A DNA stretch of 20,892 bases from Spirochaetales bacterium (GCA_017614625.1 JAGABK010000009.1:1-20892), one strand, 5' to 3'. Shown: positions 1 to 8,388, counted from the stretch's first letter. Numbers and translations are program-made. Notes: generated by a model not told the origin, from the sequence alone.

Positions 1-809
1 CCCCTGTGAAGTCCGCCGCCCTGGAGCTTGGCTTGCCCGTCCTGCAGTTCGACAGCATCCGCACCGAAGCACGAGCGGCCGTCAGAGCGCTCGGCGCCGA
101 TACGCTTGTTTCCTTCGCCTTCGGAAGAATCTTCGGGCCCCGTTTCCTGGATCTTTTTCCCAACGGGAAGTTCAACGTGCATCCTTCTGACCTCCCGGTC
201 TTCCGCGGACCTTCGCCCATCCAGTACACCATCATGAACGGTCTCGAGCAGGCCACCATCTCCTTCCAGTCGCTTGGTCTCGGAATGGACGAGGGCGATA
301 TCTGGGGCAAGACGGTCATCCCGCTTGCGGGAACGGAGACCACGCAGAGCCTTGGCGAAATTATCGCACAGCGGGCCGCGGAGTTCGTCCCCGGTCTTCT
401 TTCGGAGATAGTGGAAGGAAAGGCAAAGCCCGTCCCGCAGAGCGGAGAGGTCTCCTACTGCAGCATGATCGAAAGGGAGACGGGCGACCTCTTTTTCTCC
501 GGGACGGTGAGGGAAGTGCACTGCCTGATCCGCGCCTGCTATCCCTGGCCCAAGGCCTGGGCGAATGCGAGCGGAAACGTCATGGCGATCACAGGCGTCT
601 GGGGAGGTTTCTCCTACATCGCGGACCCGGACAAGACCGACGCTGCTCCCGGCACTGTGGTCGACTTCCGCAAGGACCGCGGCATAGGCGTGGCCTGCGC
701 CGACGGAATCCTCTGGATCACGGGACTGCAGCTTCCGGCCAAGAAGGAGCTGGACTTCAGGTCCTTCGTCAACGGCAACCGCTGGATCCTCTCCGCCCGG
801 TTTATTTGA
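1..809 (+). CDS. fmt: Methionyl-tRNA formyltransferase, 5' end missing
   Basis: Transfers a formyl group from 10-formyl-tetrahydrofolate to Met-tRNAi in the cytoplasm for translation initiation. The open frame runs in from the window edge (a Pro codon at 3-5 precedes the GTG at 6), so the true start lies outside; about 268 residues are visible of a family usually 300-320 long. The formyltransferase core is seen as FNVHPSDLPVFRGPSPIQ, holding the catalytic Asn and His, and GMDEGDI, holding the catalytic Asp. The C-terminal tRNA-binding OB-like domain follows, with an IRACYPWPKAW stretch like the IRAFNPWP of E. coli Fmt. The stop at 807-809 lies one base before the next start, so it is probably co-transcribed with the radical SAM gene. 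Only the N-terminal part is unseen; identity is secure. Confidence 0.95.
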   Translation, partial: PVKSAALELGLPVLQFDSIRTEARAAVRALGADTLVSFAFGRIFGPRFLDLFPNGKFNVHPSDLPVFRGPSPIQYTIMNGLEQATISFQSLGLGMDEGDIWGKTVIPLAGTETTQSLGEIIAQRAAEFVPGLLSEIVEGKAKPVPQSGEVSYCSMIERETGDLFFSGTVREVHCLIRACYPWPKAWANASGNVMAITGVWGGFSYIADPDKTDAAPGTVVDFRKDRGIGVACADGILWITGLQLPAKKELDFRSFVNGNRWILSARFI

Positions 810-810
810 T

Positions 811-1827
811 ATGTCCTGTCCCTACAACTCATATTCGGCCAGCCTCATGGAAAAGCACGGCCACCGCATCTACAGGGTCGGAATCGACGCCGGCTTCACC
901 TGTCCGAACAGGCTTTCGAATGGCGGACAGGGCTGCGTCTACTGCGACAGCCTGGGGGCTCGCGCGGCCTACCAGAGGAAGGGCGAGAGCTCCTTCGGCC
1001 GTGACAGCGGATTCGTAAGCGATATAGATACAATGTCCTGCAACAGCAACGATATCCAGAAAAAACCGCTGGTATACGAAGAACAGGACATCATGAACCA
1101 GATAGAGAGAGGCATCTCTTTCCTGAGGCAAAGATACAAGGCAGAGCATTTCGCAGCCTACCTGCAGTCTTTTTCCAACACATTCGCGCCGGTTGAAGAA
1201 CTGAAGAAACTCTACGGTTTCATCCTTGGCGCATACACCTGGGAGAGCTTCATAGTCTCCACCAGACCCGACTGTCTGGATGACGGAAGGCTCGACCTCC
1301 TGGCCTCCTGCAGGGACGCATGTCCGGAGGTCTGCGTGGAGCTGGGGCTTCAGAGCGGAAGCGACAGCATCCTCAGGTCCATGAAGCGCGGACATGATGT
1401 TGCATGTTTCATCCGGGCGGCAGAAAAGGTCAAGGCACGCGGGCTTTCACTCTGCGTCCACGTCCTCACCGGTTTCCCCGGAGAGGGGAAGGCGGAGCTG
1501 GATGAGACGATTGCTGTCATAAACGCCGTCCACCCGGACGCGCTGAAGATCCACAATCTGAACATCGCGGCGGGAACGGAGCTGTACGACCGGTTCCTCG
1601 ACGGAGAGGCCACGGCCCCGAGCCTGACAAGGCACGTCTCGAACACCATATACTTACTGAGAAGAATACCATCCGATATTGTAATTGAGCGCCTAATGTG
1701 CGAAACTCCCAAGCATAGGCTTGCAAGTCCCAGGCTCTTTCCCGACAAGAACAGGTTCCTCGGAATCCTTGAGAAGGAGATGAAGGCGCTGGGTGCAGCA
1801 CAGGGGGATCTATGGCAAGGGCATTGA
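811..1827 (+). CDS. TIGR01212-family radical SAM protein (YtqA/YhcC-like)
   Basis: A 338-residue radical SAM enzyme. The 4Fe-4S site is C31-x10-C42-x2-C45 in GFTCPNRLSNGGQGCVYC, the spacing of the TIGR01212 family rather than the textbook CX3CX2C. Other family blocks are AYLQSFSNTFAP, VSTRPDCL and VELGLQSG. Bacillus YtqA (MnmL) has been linked to wobble-uridine modification of tRNA; whether that holds here is inference. About residues 55-95 are longer than in typical relatives and carry an extra, more AT-rich stretch with an additional Cys. It starts one base after fmt and overlaps the next gene by 16 bases, so the three are probably translationally coupled. No clear Shine-Dalgarno is seen; coupling to the fmt stop may serve instead. 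Confidence 0.9.
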   Translation: MSCPYNSYSASLMEKHGHRIYRVGIDAGFTCPNRLSNGGQGCVYCDSLGARAAYQRKGESSFGRDSGFVSDIDTMSCNSNDIQKKPLVYEEQDIMNQIERGISFLRQRYKAEHFAAYLQSFSNTFAPVEELKKLYGFILGAYTWESFIVSTRPDCLDDGRLDLLASCRDACPEVCVELGLQSGSDSILRSMKRGHDVACFIRAAEKVKARGLSLCVHVLTGFPGEGKAELDETIAVINAVHPDALKIHNLNIAAGTELYDRFLDGEATAPSLTRHVSNTIYLLRRIPSDIVIERLMCETPKHRLASPRLFPDKNRFLGILEKEMKALGAAQGDLWQGH

Positions 1828-2219
1828 GGACAATCGGATTCATCTTGAGCGTTGTCTGTCTGGGCGCCATCGTCTACCTTTCCTTCGCCGGGAACGTGAA
1901 CATTCCCGACTTCATCGCCGGAAAGGACAAGGGCGGGCATTTCCTGGCATACATGGCCCTGTCCTTCCTTTTTTTCCTGAGCTTCTGCTCGTTCTCGCAC
2001 AACGCATACTTCCGCCGCAACGTCCTGCCCATGGCAGGAGCCTTCCTCCTGGCGTCCGTATGCGGATACGCCATCGAGCTCTGCCAGCCCAGGTTCGGCA
2101 GGAACTTCGAGGTCATGGACCTCGCCTTCGACGCCGCCGGAGCATTCGCCGGCGTTGTTCTGTGTAGTCTGTGTGTGCTTTCCCTGGTCTCGATTGAAAG
2201 CCGCAGGCATAGGAGATAG
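1812..2219 (+). CDS. VanZ-like family membrane protein
   Basis: A 135-residue integral membrane protein with about four hydrophobic segments (roughly residues 7-26, 46-65, 71-90 and 108-127). The VanZ-like pattern is present: DKGGHFLAYMALSF in the first half and YAIELCQPRFGRNFEVMDL followed by AAGAFAG in the second. VanZ itself affects teicoplanin resistance, but most small relatives have no known role, so no function is assigned. The ATG sits inside the end of the radical SAM gene, with GGGGG four bases upstream, and the overlap indicates coupled translation. A promoter-like pair for the next gene lies within its last codons. Confidence 0.82.
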   Translation: MARALRTIGFILSVVCLGAIVYLSFAGNVNIPDFIAGKDKGGHFLAYMALSFLFFLSFCSFSHNAYFRRNVLPMAGAFLLASVCGYAIELCQPRFGRNFEVMDLAFDAAGAFAGVVLCSLCVLSLVSIESRRHRR

Positions 2220-2222
2220 AAT
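2194..2222 (+). promoter_or_regulatory. Predicted sigma70-type promoter for the FKBP-aro operon
   Basis: TTGAAA at 2194-2199 and TAGAAT at 2217-2222 are separated by exactly 17 bases; each matches the sigma70 consensus at five of six positions. Transcription would start near 2229, giving a leader of about 25 bases before the ATG at 2255, with GGGGA at 2244-2248 as ribosome binding site. The pair lies within the end of the VanZ-like gene. It is the only convincing promoter seen between here and the terminator at 10690, so it may drive all eight genes. Confidence 0.55.
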
Positions 2223-2254
2223 TCAAGCACTTTGCTTATATATGGGGAATTGAT

Positions 2255-3253
2255 ATGAGAAAACTTACAGTGATAATGCTGATTCTCGCAGTTGTCGCCA
2301 TGTCCGCAGTCTCATGCGCCAAGAAGCAGGAGACCGCACCGGCCGCAACGACCACAACCGCAACAACCGCAACGACAACCGCTGCTGCGACGACACAGGC
2401 CGCCGCACCGGCTGCGACAACGGATACGACAACAACCGCCGCACCGGCTGCGACAACGGATACGACAACAACCGCCGCACCGGCTGCCACGACAGACACC
2501 GCCGCATCCACGGCACAGGCCGCCGCCACGACGGAAACTGCTGCCACGACGGAAAGTGCAGCCGCAGCCGCGGAAGAGGAAGAGGTTCCGACCTATACTC
2601 CTGCCGCAGGAACAAGGGTCCCGACCACGCTGGCCGAGAAGTTCAGCTACGTCATGGGAGTCTACTGCTGCGTCACCTTCGGCGACGACTATGCCGAGAC
2701 CTATTTCGAATACTACAAGCAGTACATCTACTATGAGATGGACTCCGAGCTCGGAAAGATGGGAATCGAGGACACCATCAGGGACGAGTTCCTCTACACG
2801 ATGGACGACATGAACGCCATTCTCGCCGAATACGCAACACAGTGGTCCGAGAAGCTCTCCGTGGAGAACCTTGAGAGAGCCGAGTCCTTCCTCGCAGAGA
2901 ACGCCAAGAAGGAAGCGGTCAAGACCACCGAGTCCGGTCTGCAGTACATCGTCCTGCAGCAGGGAACCGGTGCGAAGGCATCCAGGACGGACAGCGTCGA
3001 ACTCGATTACGAGCTGACCCTGCTGAACGGCGAGATACTCGACAGCTCCTATGAGCGCGGCGAGCACTCGACATTCCCGCTGGACGGCGTCATCGAAGGT
3101 TTCGCAGAAGGCGTCATGCTCATGCCCATGGGTTCGCACTACATCTTCTACATCCATCCGGACCTCGGATACGGAACATACGACCTGGACGGAAGCGGCG
3201 GAAACCAGCTCCTGATCTTCGAGGTCGAGACATACGCCATCGTAACGGAGTGA
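2255..3253 (+). CDS. FKBP-type peptidyl-prolyl isomerase lipoprotein
   Basis: A 332-residue exported lipoprotein. Residues 1-20 are a lipoprotein signal peptide ending in SAVS before Cys21. Residues about 26-110 are an Ala/Thr-rich linker built partly from the 12-residue unit AAPAATTDTTTT. A helical FkpA/Mip-like dimerisation region follows (about 124-220, starting TLAEKFSYVMG), then an FKBP domain (about 221-332) opening ESGLQYIVLQQGTG. FKBP pocket blocks are LDSSYERG, VIEGFAEG and HPDLGYG; the usual Trp of the VI-x-GW block is Phe here, which may lower classical isomerase activity or FK506 binding. It probably assists folding in the periplasm or at the outer membrane. It is the first gene after the predicted promoter and 27 bases before the HdeD-like gene. 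Confidence 0.9.
   Translation: MRKLTVIMLILAVVAMSAVSCAKKQETAPAATTTTATTATTTAAATTQAAAPAATTDTTTTAAPAATTDTTTTAAPAATTDTAASTAQAAATTETAATTESAAAAAEEEEVPTYTPAAGTRVPTTLAEKFSYVMGVYCCVTFGDDYAETYFEYYKQYIYYEMDSELGKMGIEDTIRDEFLYTMDDMNAILAEYATQWSEKLSVENLERAESFLAENAKKEAVKTTESGLQYIVLQQGTGAKASRTDSVELDYELTLLNGEILDSSYERGEHSTFPLDGVIEGFAEGVMLMPMGSHYIFYIHPDLGYGTYDLDGSGGNQLLIFEVETYAIVTE
2402..2497 (+). repeat. In-frame 36-bp tandem repeat in the lipoprotein linker
   Basis: Two perfect 36-base copies (2402-2437 and 2438-2473), each starting GCCGCACCGGCTGCGACAAC, are followed by a diverged third copy from 2474. Each unit encodes AAPAATTDTTTT. The period is a multiple of three, so copy-number change would alter linker length without breaking the frame. 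Confidence 0.9.
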
Positions 3254-3280
3254 TTTCTTAACTCATAAAAGGGGAAAACT

Positions 3281-3892
3281 ATGAAGGACTACATCAAGAG
3301 CGCAATCAAGATGGTCATCGCTGGAGCGATCGCCATCATCATCGGCGTTCTTCTCATGAACAACGCGGGATCTTTTCTCAAGATCATCATGATCGCAGCC
3401 GGTATCGGTGCCCTCTATGACGGCATCTACACCCTGGTCATGCTCTCCAAGTTCAAGTACACGGACACGACCAAGACCCTGACGACCATCAAGGCCGTCG
3501 AATCCTGTGTCATCGGTCTTGCGGCCGTCCTGGTCGCCATCTTCGCCGCAGAGGAAGCCCTGACCGTCATGGTCTGGATCTTCGCCGCAGGCCTTGTGTT
3601 CTCCGCCGTCGTGGCGTTCCAGAACGCAGTCGTCGCAGGCAAGTTCGGCGCCGATGAGAAGAGGAACCGCTTCATCGTCGAGGGAGTCATCACCCTCCTG
3701 ATTGCCATCATCCTGTTCTTCAAGCCGGTCGACACCCTAGTGACCATCGTCAAGATCCTCGCCATCGCCTTCATCGTCATCGGCGCGCTCTTCATCGCAG
3801 GTGCCGTCATCGCAATCATCCGCAAGACGAAGAAGACCGATGACGGAGCCGTGGAGACGGAGGCCGAGGTCGTCGAGGAGAAGAAGGACTGA
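3281..3892 (+). CDS. HdeD-like (DUF308) membrane protein
   Basis: A 203-residue membrane protein with about six hydrophobic segments arranged as three pairs, the layout of the HdeD/DUF308 family: two near the N terminus (residues ~10-30 and 33-55), two central (~72-88 and 93-115) and two near the end (~129-147 and 153-180). The tail is charged and acidic (TDDGAVETEAEVVEEKKD). In enterobacteria HdeD is tied to acid resistance; the function of relatives elsewhere is unknown and none is asserted. GGGGAAAA lies just upstream of the ATG. The pheA start follows five bases after the stop, so the gene is almost certainly in the same transcript as the aromatic amino acid genes. No metabolic link is evident. 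Confidence 0.8.
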   Translation: MKDYIKSAIKMVIAGAIAIIIGVLLMNNAGSFLKIIMIAAGIGALYDGIYTLVMLSKFKYTDTTKTLTTIKAVESCVIGLAAVLVAIFAAEEALTVMVWIFAAGLVFSAVVAFQNAVVAGKFGADEKRNRFIVEGVITLLIAIILFFKPVDTLVTIVKILAIAFIVIGALFIAGAVIAIIRKTKKTDDGAVETEAEVVEEKKD

Positions 3893-3897
3893 CATCC

Positions 3898-4992
3898 ATG
3901 ACGGAACTCGAGAAGAACAGGGAGGAGATCGACGGGATCGACGCCCGCATGGCGGAACTGTTCGAACGCCGGATGGACATCGCGGAGGCCATAGCGCTCT
4001 ACAAGAAGCAGTACGGCCTCCAGGTGTTCGACGCCGCGCGCGAGCAGGAGATCCTGGAGAGGGAAGTCTCTCATATAAAGAACCCGGACTACAGGGCCTA
4101 CTACCTTGATTTCCTACGGGCGATGATCTCGGTTTCCAAGAAATTCCAGCACAGGATAATCAGCGGCAGCCGCATCGCCTACTGCGGCATCGAGGGCGCA
4201 TGGGCGTCCATAGCCGCCCGCAGGATCTTCCCCAAGGGCGTGTTCGTCAATTATCCCGATTTCCCGAAGGCCTACGGGGCGGTGGTCGCCGGAGAGTGCG
4301 ATTTCGCCGTCCTGCCGGTGGAGAACAGCTACGCCGGCAACGTGAGCCAGGTCTTCGACCTCATGCACGGCGGGCCGCTTTTCATCAACGGCATGTACAG
4401 CCTCAAGGTCTCCCAGGCGCTTCTGGGCGTCAAAGGTGCGGCCCTTTCCGATGTCAGGAAGGTCGTCAGCCACCAGCAGGCGCTTGACCAGTGCATGACC
4501 TTCATCAGGGAGAAGGGCTTCCAGATCCAGGCCGTCGTCAACACGGCGGTCGCGGCGAAGGAAGTCGCAGCCCTGGGAGACAAATCCGTGGCTGCAATCG
4601 CCAGCGAGGAGAGCGCCGCCATCTACGGCCTGGAGGTCCTTCAGAAGGGCATCAACCAGGCTTCCACCAACACCACGCGCTTTGCCGTCTTCTCCACGGT
4701 GAAGAACGACGAGATCCCCGCCGGGTCCGGCAGCCTCTTCCAGATGATGTTCACGGTAAGGGACGTGCCGGGAGCCCTCGCCGCCGCGGTCTCCGCGTTC
4801 AGCGACGCGGGAATCAACCTCAGGTCGCTGCAGAGCCGTCCGGTCGGTGACATCCCCTGGAAGTACTACTTCTACGTCGAGGGCGAAGGCTCGCTCCTGA
4901 CCGATGAGGGAAAGGCCCTGGTCTCGAAGCTCGAAGGCATCTGCGAGGAGGTCAAGATCCTTGGCCATTATCTGGGCGACATTTCCATCTGA
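3898..4992 (+). CDS. pheA: Bifunctional chorismate mutase / prephenate dehydratase (P-protein)
   Basis: Converts chorismate to prephenate and then to phenylpyruvate, the committed branch to phenylalanine. Three domains are visible in 364 residues: a helical AroQ-type chorismate mutase (about 1-85), prephenate dehydratase (about 92-267) with AVLPVENSYAGNV and the catalytic NTTRF block at 258-262, and a C-terminal ACT domain (about 283-355) for Phe feedback. In the ACT domain the E. coli GALV and ESRP motifs read GALA (292-295) and QSRP (312-315), so the Phe response may differ. It starts five bases after the HdeD-like gene and 16 bases before aroB. No leader-peptide attenuator can fit in the five-base gap. 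Length and domain order match the family. Confidence 0.95.
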   Translation: MTELEKNREEIDGIDARMAELFERRMDIAEAIALYKKQYGLQVFDAAREQEILEREVSHIKNPDYRAYYLDFLRAMISVSKKFQHRIISGSRIAYCGIEGAWASIAARRIFPKGVFVNYPDFPKAYGAVVAGECDFAVLPVENSYAGNVSQVFDLMHGGPLFINGMYSLKVSQALLGVKGAALSDVRKVVSHQQALDQCMTFIREKGFQIQAVVNTAVAAKEVAALGDKSVAAIASEESAAIYGLEVLQKGINQASTNTTRFAVFSTVKNDEIPAGSGSLFQMMFTVRDVPGALAAAVSAFSDAGINLRSLQSRPVGDIPWKYYFYVEGEGSLLTDEGKALVSKLEGICEEVKILGHYLGDISI

Positions 4993-5008
4993 CAGCATGG
5001 AGGAATGA

Positions 5009-6022
5009 ATGGGAACCATAAGGATGAATCTCGGCGCGGACAGCTACGACATCGTGATCGGGCGAGGGATCCTGGGTTCCTGCGCCTCTCATCTGAACCT
5101 GGACCGCAAGGTCATGGTCGTCTCGGATGACGGCGTCCCCGAAGAATACCAGCAGAAAGTACTTTCACAGGCCGCAGAGGGCCATCTGTTCGTCTTCCCA
5201 AGCGGGGAGGAGAGCAAGAACCTCGAGACCTACGGACACCTGCTTTCGTTCATGCTGGACATGGGCTTCTCGCGCGGCGACTGTGTCGTTGCAGTCGGAG
5301 GCGGAGTTGCCGGCGACCTGGCCGGATTCGCAGCCTCGTGCTACATGCGTGGCATCTCATTCTACAACATACCCACCACCGTTCTCTCGCAGGTCGATTC
5401 CTCGATAGGCGGTAAGACCGCCGTGAACCTCGGCGGAGTGAAGAACGTCGTCGGTACTTTCAACCAACCCGACAAAGTCCTCATAGACCCGGACGTGCTT
5501 CTGACCCTGCCCGCCAGGCAGGTCTCCAACGGGCTTGCCGAGGCGCTTAAGATGGCGCTGACAAGCGACGCGTCCCTGTTCCGGCTTTTTCTGGAAGGCG
5601 ACCCGCTCGGGGAGATCGACACGGTCATAGAGAAGTCGCTTGAGATCAAGAAGGGCGTGGTGGAGAAGGACCAGTTCGAAAGCGGCCTGAGAAGGGTGCT
5701 GAACTTCGGGCACACCATAGGCCACGGAATCGAGGCCGCCTGCGGAGGGGAGCTGCTTCACGGCGAATGCGTCGCCCTGGGAATGATCCCCATGTGCGCG
5801 CCTTCTGTCCGGAAAGACCTGCTCAAGTGCCTGGAGAAGCTCGGCCTTCCGGTCAGATGCCGCTTCGACAGGGACAGGGTCCTCGAGGCCATAGGCCATG
5901 ACAAGAAGAAGGCAGGAAGAACCATAAAGACGGTCCACGTCACTGCGCCCGGAACATTCGGGATGAAAGACATGACGGTTGAAGAACTTGCCGCTCTGCT
6001 CGATCTGATAGAGGAGGACTGA
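5009..6022 (+). CDS. aroB: 3-dehydroquinate synthase
   Basis: Second step of the shikimate pathway: cyclises DAHP to 3-dehydroquinate using NAD+ and a divalent metal, in the cytosol. The 337-residue protein has the NAD-binding VVAVGGGVAGDLAGFAA block, then IPTTVLSQVDSSIGGKTAVN and NVVGTF. Metal ligands are Glu178 in GLAEALK, His235 in FGHTIGH and His251 in LLHGECV. GGAGGA at 4999-5004 sits five bases before the ATG. It lies between pheA and aroC, and the stop is two bases before the aroC start. It feeds 3-dehydroquinate to a dehydratase that is not in this window. Confidence 0.97.
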   Translation: MGTIRMNLGADSYDIVIGRGILGSCASHLNLDRKVMVVSDDGVPEEYQQKVLSQAAEGHLFVFPSGEESKNLETYGHLLSFMLDMGFSRGDCVVAVGGGVAGDLAGFAASCYMRGISFYNIPTTVLSQVDSSIGGKTAVNLGGVKNVVGTFNQPDKVLIDPDVLLTLPARQVSNGLAEALKMALTSDASLFRLFLEGDPLGEIDTVIEKSLEIKKGVVEKDQFESGLRRVLNFGHTIGHGIEAACGGELLHGECVALGMIPMCAPSVRKDLLKCLEKLGLPVRCRFDRDRVLEAIGHDKKKAGRTIKTVHVTAPGTFGMKDMTVEELAALLDLIEED

Positions 6023-6024
6023 TT

Positions 6025-7134
6025 ATGAAGAACTCTTTCGGAAACTCCATGACCGTCACGCTGTTCGGCGAGAGCCACGGACAGTGCACCGGTGTCGTCC
6101 TCGACGGGCTTGCTCCCGGAATCAGGGTCGACGACTCCTTCATCAGGGCGCAGCTGGACCTCAGAAGGCCCTCAGGCGCCATCTCCACCGCCAGGGTGGA
6201 GGAAGACCAATATCAGATAGTAAGCGGAGTGTACGAAGGCTTCACCACCGGAACCCCGCTCTGCATAATCATTCCCAACAAGTCAGTCAACAGCGCCGAC
6301 TATTCGGCACTTGCGCATGTTGCCAGACCCGGCCATGCGGACTATTCGGCCCAGTGCAAGTACCACGGCTTCCAGGACTACAGGGGAGGCGGACATTTCA
6401 GCGGACGCCTGACCGCGGCCCTTGTCGCCGCAGGTGCTCTCGTCATCCCTGCCCTTAAGGAAAAGGGCATCATCATCGGATCGCACATCAGCTCATGCGC
6501 CGGAATCTCCGACGAGCCTTTCTCATCGGAGACCGGGAAGCTTGAGAGCCAGATAAAAGACATGAACGTAAAGTCATTCGCCGTCATCTCCGAAGAAGCC
6601 GGAAAGAAGATGCGAGAGGAGATAATCAAGGCCGCAGACGAAGGCGACAGCACCGGAGGCGTCCTGGAGACGGCCGTGCTGGGTCTGCCTGCAGGTCTGG
6701 GCGAGCCCTGGTTCGACAGCGTGGAGAGCCTTCTCTCGCATGCCCTGTTCAGCATTCCGTCGGTCAAGGGAGTGCAGTTCGGAGCCGGATTCGACCTGGT
6801 CAACGGAAGGGGAAGCGAGTTCAACGATGCCCTGAGAAGTGACAAAGGCCGGATTTTCACGACCACCAACAACAACGGGGGCATCAACGGCGGAATCACG
6901 AACGGAATGCCGGTCGTCTTCAGATGCGCCGTCAAACCCACGCCTTCCATCTTCAGGACGCAGGAGACAGTGGATTTCTCAACCGGTGAGAACACGGAGC
7001 TTTCCCTTTCGGGAAGGCATGATCCTGCCATCATCCACAGGGCGAGGGTCGTGGTGGACAGCGTCACCGCCCTTGTGCTCTACGACATCCTCGCCGGCCG
7101 CTACGGAGCGGACTGGTTCTACGGAAGGAAGTGA
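6025..7134 (+). CDS. aroC: Chorismate synthase
   Basis: Final shikimate-pathway step: eliminates phosphate from EPSP to give chorismate, using reduced FMN. The 369-residue protein carries the N-terminal GESHG signature (residues 15-19, with catalytic His18), RRPSGAIST, a VARPGHADYS block with the second conserved His, YRGGGHFSGR, and the C-terminal TTNNNGGINGGITNG signature. The RBS, GAGGAGG at 6011-6017, lies within the end of aroB, so translation of the two is probably coupled. The shikimate dehydrogenase-kinase fusion follows six bases after the stop. Confidence 0.97.
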   Translation: MKNSFGNSMTVTLFGESHGQCTGVVLDGLAPGIRVDDSFIRAQLDLRRPSGAISTARVEEDQYQIVSGVYEGFTTGTPLCIIIPNKSVNSADYSALAHVARPGHADYSAQCKYHGFQDYRGGGHFSGRLTAALVAAGALVIPALKEKGIIIGSHISSCAGISDEPFSSETGKLESQIKDMNVKSFAVISEEAGKKMREEIIKAADEGDSTGGVLETAVLGLPAGLGEPWFDSVESLLSHALFSIPSVKGVQFGAGFDLVNGRGSEFNDALRSDKGRIFTTTNNNGGINGGITNGMPVVFRCAVKPTPSIFRTQETVDFSTGENTELSLSGRHDPAIIHRARVVVDSVTALVLYDILAGRYGADWFYGRK

Positions 7135-7140
7135 GTCTTC

Positions 7141-8388
7141 ATGCAATACGGCCTGATCGGTGGGAAACTCGGACACAGCTACTCCTCGGAAGTCCACGCC
7201 ATGATAGGCGGGTACGACTATGTCCTGAAGGAGATTCCCCGCGAGGGTCTGGACGCCTTCATGAAGGGGAAGGACTTTCTGGGAATCAACGTGACCATAC
7301 CGTACAAGCAGGATGTCATTCCGTATCTCGATGAGATGGATGACGCCGCACGGGAGATCGGGGCGGTGAACACAATAGTGAACCGCGGCGGAAGGCTTGC
7401 GGGATACAACACCGATTTCACCGGCCTGAGGAGCCTGATCCTTCACAACAATATCGACCTTGAAGGACGCAAGGTCCTGATCCTGGGCTCCGGAGGAACC
7501 AGCAGGACTGCAACCGCCGTCGCAAAGGACCTCGGGGCGCGGCAGATAATGGTCGCAGGACGCAGCAGCCGTCCGGGCACCGTCTCCTACGAGGAGGCCC
7601 GCACGGTCCATGCAGATGCTCAGGTCATCATAAACGCCACGCCCTGCGGCATGTATCCGGACAACCTCTCGTCCGCGATCTCGCTGGAGCCGTTTGCAGG
7701 GCTCGAGGCCGTGGTGGATGTGATCTACAACCCGATTCGCACCCGTCTCGTGCAGGAGGCGCAGGAGAGGGGAATCAGGGCCTGCGGAGGGCTTTACATG
7801 CTCGTCTGCCAGGCGGTGGCGGCATCTGCCCTGTTCAGGGATACTGAAACCGACATGTCCGCCGCGGATGCGATCTACAACAGAATACTGGGAAAGAAGC
7901 GCAACGTAGTCCTCACCGGCATGCCCGGAAGCGGAAAGACCACAGTCGGCCGTCTCCTTGCCGGAAAGCTGGGCATGGACTTCGCCGACACGGACGCCCT
8001 GATTGAACAGATGACCGGAAGGCATCCCTCGCAGATCATCAGGGAAGACGGGGAAAGCGCCTTCCGCGAGATCGAGGCGCAGGCTGTGCGAACCGCAGGA
8101 GCTTTCGGAAACACGGTCATATCCACAGGCGGAGGCGCAGTCCTCAGAAAGGACAACGTGACATACCTCAAGGGCAACGGTCGGGTCTTCTTCCTGGACC
8201 GCAGCCTGGATGGAATAGCCCCTTCGGAGGACAGACCTCTTTCTGATTCATTCGAGAAACTCGCCGCGGTGCACAGGGACAGATACCCGGTGTACTGCGC
8301 CACCTGCGACTGCAGGGTCGCCGTGGGAGAAGACGATGCGGAGAAAGTCGCCGCACGCATAGCGGAGGCAATGGACAATGAAGCATGA
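7141..8388 (+). CDS. aroE-aroK: Fused shikimate dehydrogenase - shikimate kinase
   Basis: One 415-residue frame carries two consecutive pathway steps: NADPH reduction of 3-dehydroshikimate (residues 1 to ~250) and ATP phosphorylation of shikimate (~254-415). AroE half: GKLGHSYSSEVH (usual HSxSP is HSYSS), GINVTIPYK with catalytic Lys56, YNTDFTG with Asp92, nucleotide-binding LGSGGTSRTA, INATPCGMYP, and GLYMLVCQA. AroK half: P-loop GMPGSGKTT at 260-268, DTD at 283-285, STGGGAV at 328-334, EDRPL, and RYPVY with the conserved Arg381. Both active sites look complete. The join is short (GKKRN), with no stop or frameshift. AAGGAAG precedes the ATG and the end overlaps aroA by 11 bases. The product can pass shikimate directly to its own kinase half; channelling is speculation. 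Confidence 0.95.
   Translation: MQYGLIGGKLGHSYSSEVHAMIGGYDYVLKEIPREGLDAFMKGKDFLGINVTIPYKQDVIPYLDEMDDAAREIGAVNTIVNRGGRLAGYNTDFTGLRSLILHNNIDLEGRKVLILGSGGTSRTATAVAKDLGARQIMVAGRSSRPGTVSYEEARTVHADAQVIINATPCGMYPDNLSSAISLEPFAGLEAVVDVIYNPIRTRLVQEAQERGIRACGGLYMLVCQAVAASALFRDTETDMSAADAIYNRILGKKRNVVLTGMPGSGKTTVGRLLAGKLGMDFADTDALIEQMTGRHPSQIIREDGESAFREIEAQAVRTAGAFGNTVISTGGGAVLRKDNVTYLKGNGRVFFLDRSLDGIAPSEDRPLSDSFEKLAAVHRDRYPVYCATCDCRVAVGEDDAEKVAARIAEAMDNEA

Noticed and set aside
2312..3157. Long minus-strand open frame opposite the FKBP lipoprotein gene
   Set aside because: Low-complexity Cys/Gly/Arg-rich shadow created by the GC-rich repeat; no family features.
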